Positions 17,302-23,954 of a stretch of 64,000 bases of DNA are shown piece after piece. The DNA lies in assembly GCA_024958655.1 (NCBI GenBank), contig JANWUR010000001.1:62001-126000 (forward strand), written 5' to 3'. This DNA is from Cyanobium sp. FGCU6. Lineage in GTDB: Bacteria; Cyanobacteriota; Cyanobacteriia; PCC-6307; Cyanobiaceae. The translations under genes and the position numbers were made by a program. Position 1 is the stretch's first letter. Each line of letters starts with the position of its first letter. The notes beneath the pieces were generated by a model that searched no databases, was not told where the DNA came from, and saw only the letters and a program-made list of their open reading frames with translations.

Positions 17302-18096
17302 TCAGCCATTGTAACCGATGCTCTGTAGATATTCTTCTGCAAAATCACCAAGACGAAATCGGTATACCGAGAAGAACTCGCGATAACGGGGGCCAAGATA
17401 TCTCCTGCAGAGGTTGATCATAAAAACAGATTTGTCTAATCCAGCTTTGCGAGCCTGCTGGATCTCTCGCTCTAGGTGGTGAAGAATCGCCAGGCGATTA
17501 CGCGCAAGCCTTGTGCAGTTCAAATTTAGGATACGAATGCTTTCGTTTACCAGTTCTCCCACGGTTTCGTACGTGTTTCCAGGCATGCTGATGGTGTTCG
17601 CATTCGCTTCATGTACATGCCAATGTCCGGTGCCGTGCTCTAGCCGCATTGGAAACGGCATTGCAGGAAGAAAGAGGGGATTAAGAAGCACTCCATGGCA
17701 ATTGATGGTGCCTAGTGCTCGTTCCTTGTGAGCATCGCAACTCAGATTTTCAATGGGGGGCTCAAGGAAGTGGCGAGGATCGTTTCTTCTCTGACTGCCG
17801 CCCATGCAAGTAGCCAGCAGATTGTCCCAGTTAAGGGCCCAGTTCATGCCGGGGTCAGGCAGCGCCTTGGGAATAAAATGCTCAACACGAGTGGTGTTGT
17901 CGGATCGGCTAATCTTGATTTCGCAGTAGGCGCAGATCCCGCCTTGATCAGCTTCCAGCGAGTCCACAATCGCGTCATAAGCCTGCATGCCACCGCTCAA
18001 GGCATCGTTCCGCATCCCTTCCCAGGCGCTCAAAGGATGGGCTTGGCGGTAGGCAAGTAACTCTTGGGGCTCATCCGACTTTGCAACTCGCTTCAT
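17302..18096 (-). CDS. HNH endonuclease, PtuB-like (TIGR02646 type)
   Basis: The 264-residue product has the zinc-ribbon HNH pattern of the PtuB/retron-HNH family: GGICAYCEIKI with Cys55 and Cys58, RVEHFIPKA with Glu72-His73, then a WNWDNLLATCMGG-like region containing Asn92 and Cys97. PtuB is the nuclease of Septu antiphage systems and works with the ATPase PtuA, whose gene lies immediately upstream. The ATG at 18096 overlaps the PtuA stop in an ATGA junction and has a GGGAGA tract before it; an in-frame ATG six codons upstream (18114) is the alternative. Base composition falls to roughly half GC by eye, against about 70% around the operon, pointing to a foreign origin. Confidence 0.85.
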   Translation of the reverse strand: MKRVAKSDEPQELLAYRQAHPLSAWEGMRNDALSGGMQAYDAIVDSLEADQGGICAYCEIKISRSDNTTRVEHFIPKALPDPGMNWALNWDNLLATCMGGSQRRNDPRHFLEPPIENLSCDAHKERALGTINCHGVLLNPLFLPAMPFPMRLEHGTGHWHVHEANANTISMPGNTYETVGELVNESIRILNLNCTRLARNRLAILHHLEREIQQARKAGLDKSVFMINLCRRYLGPRYREFFSVYRFRLGDFAEEYLQSIGYNG

Positions 18097-19436
18097 GACA
18101 TATCTTTCTCCCATATCCGGTTTTCAATATGGAGATCAGCTTCAAGCAACTTTGGCTCGTAACCCTGGTAGCGCTCATCGAGGGTAGTCCTCAATTCCTT
18201 GGCACGGATGCTATCCCACTGCTCTTGATCAACCAGAGCGAGATATTCTTTGAGTTCATCCACCGCCGGGATCGGTGGACGTGGATCCTTTAGGCCCAAA
18301 ACGTCATGCAGTAGACGGTGACTCTCGGCACCTAAGGCACCGGGTGGTGCTGCAAAGCATTTCCCATCCTGAAGAATCCGAATCTGCTGTGAATTCACCG
18401 TGCTCAGCACCTCTGGGCTATGGGTGGTGACAATGAATTGAATCTCTGGGAAGGCCTCGCGCAGCGCCGGCAAGATGCGCTGCTGCCAGCCTGGGTGGAG
18501 ATGCTGCTCAATCTCATCAATGAGGACAATGCCGTTGCTTTTCTCAGGCGCAAACTGTCCATAGAGACTATTCAAGCGCACACAACGAAAGGCCAAATCG
18601 GCGACCAAGGCCACCACTCCGCAGATGCCGTCACTTAATTGGCTGACGGGGAGAAGGCCGAGATCGTTGTGAAACATAGCCAGCTCTTCCATACCCAGGT
18701 AGTAGCCGAAACGCGACCATCCTTCGTCCTTAAGGACGGAATCAACAGCCTGCTGGATCGCCTCCAAGCGTGAGGCCATCATCACGCCATGGGGCACAAG
18801 CAATGGATCCTCTTGCTGCAGCTTTAGCAATGTAGCTTTGGCTATCCATTGCTGGACTTGCAGATAGTTCGAGCTGGACGAGAAGCAGTCTTCGTAGCCA
18901 ATCGTACGATTCTCACTGAGAATCTTCTTGCGGCTCAGATTCTTATTTGTTTTCCAGAGGCGTCCGTTGCCATAGTAGACAAGAATAGGCAAGATATTGT
19001 CTGCAACGTGATTGATGTTGTCCTGCAGGACCTGGCCGTAGCGTCTCAGGCAGGCGGCTTCGCCAACGGTTGTTGATCCTTTATAGCTTGAGAGTTGCCT
19101 GGCAATCTTGTGATCCTGGAGAATATGGCTTAGCTCGTTGGTGTCTGTGAATGGGAAAGCCACTGTCCCCTCGACGCGAATCGGCCAATGAGCACTCATC
19201 CTGAATGTTTCGGTATCTTGGTACAGCTCTTGTCGTGCATCAGCCGGAGCGAATCCCTTGGAACGGCCCAGATCAAATGCCCCGACAAACGGTCCCAGCA
19301 GCACGGTGATCGCATCCAGGATGCTGCTTTTCCCTTGCCCATTACGAGCCACCAGCACCGTTAAGTCGTCCTCAAACGTCACCTTCAGGTCTTCGAAGCG
19401 ACGGAAGTTCTGGATGTGAAGCTCGCGGATCAGCAT
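18093..19436 (-). CDS. AAA/ABC-type ATPase, PtuA-like (Septu)
   Basis: The 447-residue protein is an SMC/OLD-like ATPase. It begins LHIQNFRRFEDLKVTF and has Walker A ARNGQGKSS at 30-38. An ABC-signature-like SQLSDGICG follows near residue 270, then Walker B GIVLIDEIEQHLHPGWQQR, and a conserved His switch in IVTTHSPEVLSTV. The order PtuA-PtuB with ATGA overlap is the layout of type I Septu, in which PtuA assembles with PtuB to sense and degrade nucleic acid. No reverse transcriptase is present, so this is not the retron version. The sequence is noticeably AT-richer than host genes. A 19-base gap separates it from hsdS. Confidence 0.85.
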   Translation of the reverse strand: MLIRELHIQNFRRFEDLKVTFEDDLTVLVARNGQGKSSILDAITVLLGPFVGAFDLGRSKGFAPADARQELYQDTETFRMSAHWPIRVEGTVAFPFTDTNELSHILQDHKIARQLSSYKGSTTVGEAACLRRYGQVLQDNINHVADNILPILVYYGNGRLWKTNKNLSRKKILSENRTIGYEDCFSSSSNYLQVQQWIAKATLLKLQQEDPLLVPHGVMMASRLEAIQQAVDSVLKDEGWSRFGYYLGMEELAMFHNDLGLLPVSQLSDGICGVVALVADLAFRCVRLNSLYGQFAPEKSNGIVLIDEIEQHLHPGWQQRILPALREAFPEIQFIVTTHSPEVLSTVNSQQIRILQDGKCFAAPPGALGAESHRLLHDVLGLKDPRPPIPAVDELKEYLALVDQEQWDSIRAKELRTTLDERYQGYEPKLLEADLHIENRIWEKDMS

Positions 19437-19455
19437 GGTAGGAGGTTTGGGGCCT

Positions 19456-20736
19456 TCATTTGAGGCGGATCTTGCCGGTGAGGAGCTGCTGCATCATTCC
19501 TTGCTTGATTCCCTGAGCCTTCTGAAGCTGATCATTTAGTGAGTCTATGTCGGAATCCATTTCGGAGAGCATCTCCGCTATTGCAATCTGCTCCTCCATG
19601 CTTGGCCATTTGATCTCGAGGTTCAGGAGTGCACGCTTGGAAATATTCTTCATGCTCCCACTGGTGCCCGTGGCTAGCTCCTTGATACGAGCACGATTGT
19701 GCTGCGTCGAGAGCGTGTATGCAAGCCAGCGGGAACTGACTGCATGAGGATCACGGTAGGCTGTGCGCCACAGCCGATCAGGCAGGAATAAATTGGGATG
19801 ATCTAATTGCGAGTACCCACACTCTCCGACCAAGGCTGGGGTGTTCATTCTGCTGATAATCAAGTCACCTTGCTTGATTGGTGTTTTGGCTCGACTGATG
19901 TCGCAAGAGATGATCTCCTTCCTTTCGGTTGGCGAAAACTGACCTTGACTGACTGCTGATGTCTTCAGGATGTAGCGGCCAGTGCTCAGCTGGTCTTTAT
20001 CAGTAGTCGATCGCACACTAACGCCGGCTTCAAGATCCCGGATTTCATCCCCCAACCTCTTCACCTGCCACTCCCCCTCAAACCCCGGCAGCCGCCGCTT
20101 GCCGGTGAGCAGATCCTGCATGGCGGCCTGCTTGATGTTTCGCTTTTTGTCTAAAAGCTGTTCGTGCGAAGCCAATAGCGCATCCATGTCGTCTAGTAGG
20201 GAGACAACCTTGCGCCTCTCCTCCTTTTCCGGCACCGGTAGCGAAATCCGCGATATGTCGCGAAGATTAATGACCTTCTGGGCGGACCCAATTGCTTCTT
20301 TTAGCAAAAGTTTCTTGCCCATATCTGACCGCAGAAACCAGCAGATATAACTGGCAACTTCATCATTAGAGCGATCAAGCCGAGCGATTGCGACTTGCCG
20401 TGCGATATTCCCTCCCGCAAGATGAGGCGGGACAATGGCTGCTTCTCCTGGGTAGCCAACCAGGCTCACAAGCAGTTCTCCACCTCTCAGGATCGTTCGC
20501 TCGTATTGCCTAGAAACCTTTGCCGATATTGTTCTAAGATTGTCCTCTGCTATTGAACCGTCATAGATATCGCCGCCGCGAATAAAGAGAACTCCATCAG
20601 CGACGACTGGGCCAGGTTGTACCACTCCATACGTAATGCCACTACCAGGCTGAAGCAGGGAGGTGATCGGCGCCACATCCCAATCCTCTGGGATCACCCC
20701 CACCTCGGTCTGCTTGTAGCCCGGCTTCAGTTCCAT
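19456..20736 (-). CDS. hsdS: type I restriction-modification specificity subunit S
   Basis: HsdS gives the system its DNA recognition sequence. The 426-residue product has two target-recognition halves (about 1-170 and 222-380), each followed by a conserved helical spacer: LLDDMDALLASHEQLLDKKR...IKQAAMQDLLTGKRRL (181-216) and EMDSDIDSLNDQLQ...IKQGMMQQLLTGKIRL (392-425). The internal repeat is visible by eye. ATG 20736 (MELKPGYKQTEVGVIPEDW) overlaps hsdM by 10 bases. The frame runs open further upstream, but that part is antisense to hsdM coding and is not used. The recognition domains are AT-rich compared with the spacers, as expected for segments exchanged between strains. Confidence 0.94.
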   Translation of the reverse strand: MELKPGYKQTEVGVIPEDWDVAPITSLLQPGSGITYGVVQPGPVVADGVLFIRGGDIYDGSIAEDNLRTISAKVSRQYERTILRGGELLVSLVGYPGEAAIVPPHLAGGNIARQVAIARLDRSNDEVASYICWFLRSDMGKKLLLKEAIGSAQKVINLRDISRISLPVPEKEERRKVVSLLDDMDALLASHEQLLDKKRNIKQAAMQDLLTGKRRLPGFEGEWQVKRLGDEIRDLEAGVSVRSTTDKDQLSTGRYILKTSAVSQGQFSPTERKEIISCDISRAKTPIKQGDLIISRMNTPALVGECGYSQLDHPNLFLPDRLWRTAYRDPHAVSSRWLAYTLSTQHNRARIKELATGTSGSMKNISKRALLNLEIKWPSMEEQIAIAEMLSEMDSDIDSLNDQLQKAQGIKQGMMQQLLTGKIRLK

Positions 20737-23135
20737 GCGAACCCCATCCGCTCCAGGTGGCTGGCTACGCGTGCTTCCAGTTCTTCCACCCGCGTGCTGA
20801 TCGCAGGTAGGGGCTCTCCGTAGCGCTCGCCCAGCTGTTTGAGGCGGCTGGTGAGGGCCTGGCTCACGCGTTCCACCTCGGCGGACACGGACTGCTCCAG
20901 GGAGTCCAGCCACTTGCCTTGCACCACCAGCTCGCGCACCTCGGCTTCCGTGAGGCTGTCGTAGCGGCCGTAGGCCTGGTCGTCGAGTTCGGCTTCGGCG
21001 GCTTTGAGGGCCTTCTTGGTAGCGGCCTCCTCGTCGCTCAGCTCCAGCCATTCCCGCAGCACGGCCAGCTCCTCCGCGGCTTCGGGATCCTTGCGGATCT
21101 CCTTGATGCGAGCGTTGACGGCGGCCTTGGTGATCTTGTCCAACTCGCTGAAGGCGCCCTCGTCGCCGCCGTGCTCCTCCTCCAGTTCCGCCAGGCGGCT
21201 GCTGGCCTCCTCCAACTGGGCGCGCAGGGCTTCGATCAGCTCCAGATCACCGGCGAACAGCTGGCGCACCAGCAGCTCCTTGGGCACCAGGTCGCAGGCC
21301 CAGCCTTTGTCCTTGGTCTTGCCCTTCTTGTCGGTTTCCAGCACCCGGTAGGGCTCAGCGCGCCAGCCCTCGGCGCTGATCGCATACACGTCGTCCTGCA
21401 TCGTCTCGGCCCACTGGTCGAGCAGCAGCTGGTACACGGCGTAGGCATCGATCAGGGGCTGGCCCTTGTAGTGGGCCAGCAGGCCCTCGCTCAGCTCGCG
21501 GATCACGGCCTTGGGGTGGCAGCCCGGCTCCAGGGCGATCAGCTGGGCCGCCGCCTGCTGGCGCCAGGCCTCAAAGTGCTTGGCCATCCCATCCAGGAAG
21601 CCGGCGAACTGGGGATGGGCCGTGATCGTGGCCTTCAGCTCCGCCGGATCCACCGCCAGCTCCAGATAGCCGGACCGCAGCGGCCGGAACAAGGCTTCGC
21701 GAAGCTGCGGGCACACCTGCCAATAGGCCTGCAGGGCGTCGATGTCGCGCTCGGGGATGCCGCCGCGCAGGTGGGCCTCGATGTCCTGCAGGTCTTCCGC
21801 CTCAGAGCTGTCGATGTAGCGGGGCAAGTTGAGGTTGTAGTCGTGCCCGGCGATCTCCTCGTTGCGCACAAAGCGCGAATAGCCGGGCAGCTCCAGCTGG
21901 CGGGTGAACACATCGACGATCTTGTGGATGTCGCGTTCGCGCAGGCGGTTCTTGGGGCCGTCCTTCATGAAACCCTTGCTGGCATCCACCAGGAAGATCC
22001 CTTCGCGGTTGCCGGCCTCGCGCTTGTCGATCACCACGATGCAGGCGGGAATGCCGGTGCCATAGAAGAGGTTGGCCGGCAGGCCGATGATCCCCTGGAT
22101 CAAGCCCCTCAGGATCAGGTTCTTGCGGATCTCGGCTTCGGCGTTGCCGCGGAACAGCACGCCATGGGGAAGGATGCAGCTGCCCTTGCCGGTGCTCTTG
22201 AGCGTGCGCACGATGTGCAGCAGATAGGCATAGTCGCCCTGCTTGGCCGGCGGGATGCCGAAGCCGTCGAAGCGCCCGTAGGCATCCTTGGCCGCATCCA
22301 GCCCGGTGCTCCAGCGCTTGTCTGAAAACGGTGGATTGGCCACCACATAGTCGAACTGCTTGAGCTGCTCGGCTTCCTTCAGCTTTGGATCGGCCAGGGT
22401 GTTGCCCTGCCAGATGATCGCTGTGGGGTTGCCGTGCAGGATCATGTTCATCCGCGCCAGGCCGCTGGTGGCGGCGTCCTTCTCCTGGCCGTAGAGCGTC
22501 ACCGGCCGGCCCGCCTGGGCCGCCACCTTCAGCAGCAACGACCCCGAACCGCAGAACGGATCGCACACCGTGGTGGAGGCCTTCACATCGTCGCTGTTGA
22601 TCTGCAGCACCTGTGCCTTGACGCGGCTCACCTCGGCCGGCGTGAGGAACTGCCCCTTGCTCTTGCCGCTCTCCACGGCGAAGTGGCGCATCAGATATTC
22701 GTAGGCATCGCCAAGGATGTCGTCGTCATCGGCCCGGTTGCGGGAGAAGTTGAGCGCCGGTGCCTCGAAGATGGCGATCAGATCGGTGAGGCGATCAATG
22801 AGCTCCTTGCCGCTGCCCAGCTTGTCCTGAGCGTTGAAATCGGGGAAATCGCTCTGGCTCAGCTGCTGGTTGGCGGCCACCAGCGGCGCAATGATCTGTT
22901 TGTTGATGCGATCGCCGATCTCCGCCTTGCCCTTGAGGGCCACCATGTCGGCAAAGCCGGAGCCCTCGGGGATCGTCAGCGGCGCATAGGGCTGGCCGGC
23001 GTACTTGTCGCTGATGTATTTGAGGAACAGCAACACCAGCACATAGTCCTTGTACTGGCTGGCATCCATGCCGCCGCGCAGGGCGTCGCAGCTGGCCCAG
23101 AGGCTCGAATACAGCTCCGACTTGCGGATGGCCAT
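20727..23135 (-). CDS. hsdM: type I DNA methyltransferase subunit M (N6-adenine)
   Basis: HsdM methylates adenine in the site set by HsdS. In the 802-residue protein the N-terminal helical domain (MAIRKSELYSSLWASCDALR) is followed by GQFLTPAEVSR at 161-171, SAM motif I CDPFCGSGSLLLK at 191-203 and catalytic motif IV ANPPF at 266-270. All key residues are present. A long C-terminal region (about 500-802) contains charged coiled-coil segments, making it longer than the classic EcoKI subunit but normal for this branch. ATG 23135 is chosen by homology to the family N-terminus; the upstream frame is non-conserved. It is the first gene of the defence operon and diverges from the phd-vapC pair. Confidence 0.95.
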   Translation of the reverse strand: MAIRKSELYSSLWASCDALRGGMDASQYKDYVLVLLFLKYISDKYAGQPYAPLTIPEGSGFADMVALKGKAEIGDRINKQIIAPLVAANQQLSQSDFPDFNAQDKLGSGKELIDRLTDLIAIFEAPALNFSRNRADDDDILGDAYEYLMRHFAVESGKSKGQFLTPAEVSRVKAQVLQINSDDVKASTTVCDPFCGSGSLLLKVAAQAGRPVTLYGQEKDAATSGLARMNMILHGNPTAIIWQGNTLADPKLKEAEQLKQFDYVVANPPFSDKRWSTGLDAAKDAYGRFDGFGIPPAKQGDYAYLLHIVRTLKSTGKGSCILPHGVLFRGNAEAEIRKNLILRGLIQGIIGLPANLFYGTGIPACIVVIDKREAGNREGIFLVDASKGFMKDGPKNRLRERDIHKIVDVFTRQLELPGYSRFVRNEEIAGHDYNLNLPRYIDSSEAEDLQDIEAHLRGGIPERDIDALQAYWQVCPQLREALFRPLRSGYLELAVDPAELKATITAHPQFAGFLDGMAKHFEAWRQQAAAQLIALEPGCHPKAVIRELSEGLLAHYKGQPLIDAYAVYQLLLDQWAETMQDDVYAISAEGWRAEPYRVLETDKKGKTKDKGWACDLVPKELLVRQLFAGDLELIEALRAQLEEASSRLAELEEEHGGDEGAFSELDKITKAAVNARIKEIRKDPEAAEELAVLREWLELSDEEAATKKALKAAEAELDDQAYGRYDSLTEAEVRELVVQGKWLDSLEQSVSAEVERVSQALTSRLKQLGERYGEPLPAISTRVEELEARVASHLERMGFAWN

Positions 23136-23230
23136 GGAAACGGACAGGACAGGGCCGCTGGAGGGGGCCGTTCGGGCGATTGTGCCGCAGGCCTCGGGTG
23201 GGGACGCAGCCCAGCCAGCCAGGCCTAGAG

Positions 23231-23249
23231 TGTACAAATCTGATGTACA
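23231..23249 (+). promoter_or_regulatory. two-site TGTACA operator of phd-vapC
   Basis: Two copies of the self-complementary hexamer TGTACA lie at 23231-23236 and 23244-23249, 13 bases apart centre to centre, ending four bases before the antitoxin start. YefM-type (Phd family) antitoxins are known to bind paired TGTACA hexamers spaced about one helical turn and thereby repress their own operon. Site sequence, spacing and position agree. The operator also lies in the 118-bp region shared with the divergent hsdM promoter, so it may influence both sides. Confidence 0.75.
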
Positions 23250-23253
23250 AGCT

Positions 23254-23508
23254 GTGACGCGCGTTTCGGTGTCCCATCTGCGCCAGCACCTGCCCTCCTA
23301 TCTCAAGCGGGTGCAGGAGGGGGAGGCCATCCAGATCACCTCCCGCGGCCGCGTGATCGCCCGGCTGCAGGCCGAACAGGATCCCGCCGAAGCAGCCCGC
23401 CAATGGCTCGAGGGGCTGCAGGGGCGCGTGACGCTGGTGGATGTGTTGGCGCCCCTGGATCCGGAGTCGGCGGACGACGCCTGGAGCGGCGATGCCGACC
23501 ATCTGTGA
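23254..23508 (+). CDS. Phd/YefM-family antitoxin
   Basis: The 84-residue protein begins VTRVSVSHLRQHLPSYLKRV and continues EAIQITSRGRVIARL, the DNA-binding N-terminal fold of Phd/YefM antitoxins. The C-terminal part is acidic and probably disordered, the usual toxin-neutralising tail. GTG 23254 is chosen because it matches the family N-terminus and leaves the TGTACA operator upstream; GTG 23230 would place the operator inside the gene. Its last 17 bases overlap vapC. No Shine-Dalgarno sequence is visible, so translation may be leaderless or weak. Confidence 0.82.
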   Translation: MTRVSVSHLRQHLPSYLKRVQEGEAIQITSRGRVIARLQAEQDPAEAARQWLEGLQGRVTLVDVLAPLDPESADDAWSGDADHL

Positions 23509-23893
23509 CACCCACGTGTTGCTGTTCTGGGCCCACGAGCCCGAGCGGCTCTCAGCGACGGCACGCCAGGCCCTTGAGCAGGGCCGCAGCCAGGCCGAGC
23601 TGGCCATCGCTGACATCACGCTGTGGGAGCTGGCCCTGCTGCAGGAGCGCGGCCGGCTGCAGCTCCCCGCTGAGGTGGCCCCCGCCTTCTACCTCAAGCA
23701 ACTGCTGGCGGCGCTGCGCCTGGAGGTGCTGCCGATCACACCGGAGATCGCCCTGCTCTCGCGCCGTGCACTCTTCCAGCACGGCGATCCGGCCGATCGC
23801 CTGATCGGTGCCACCGCCCTGCAGCTGGGGGCGCCCCTGATCACGGCGGACGCCAGGTTGCGGGCGCTGGAGGGCCTGAAGACGGTGTGGTGA
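23492..23893 (+). CDS. PIN-domain toxin (VapC-like ribonuclease)
   Basis: The 133-residue protein has the compact PIN fold with the acidic metal-binding residues in place: Asp6 (TICDTHVLLFW), Glu46 (DITLWEL), Asp99/Asp102 (HGDPADRLIGATAL) and Asp120 (LITADARL). PIN toxins cut specific RNAs when freed from their antitoxin. This subgroup (COG3744-like) is often paired with Phd antitoxins, as here. The start ATG 23492 lies inside the antitoxin gene, 17 bases before its stop, so synthesis is coupled. The pair diverges from hsdM and may stabilise the defence operon by post-segregational killing, which is inference. Confidence 0.87.
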   Translation: MPTICDTHVLLFWAHEPERLSATARQALEQGRSQAELAIADITLWELALLQERGRLQLPAEVAPAFYLKQLLAALRLEVLPITPEIALLSRRALFQHGDPADRLIGATALQLGAPLITADARLRALEGLKTVW

Positions 23894-23954
23894 GGCGCTG
23901 GGTTGGGAACAGCTCTCAGGTTTGGGCTTGAATGCCCTCACCCTCGCCACCTCG

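Noticed and set aside
17302-19436. Retron with the PtuAB-like pair
   Set aside because: Retron-linked PtuAB needs a reverse transcriptase and ncRNA. Flanks are hsdS (19 bases away) and the DUF262 gene, with no RT motif in the window.
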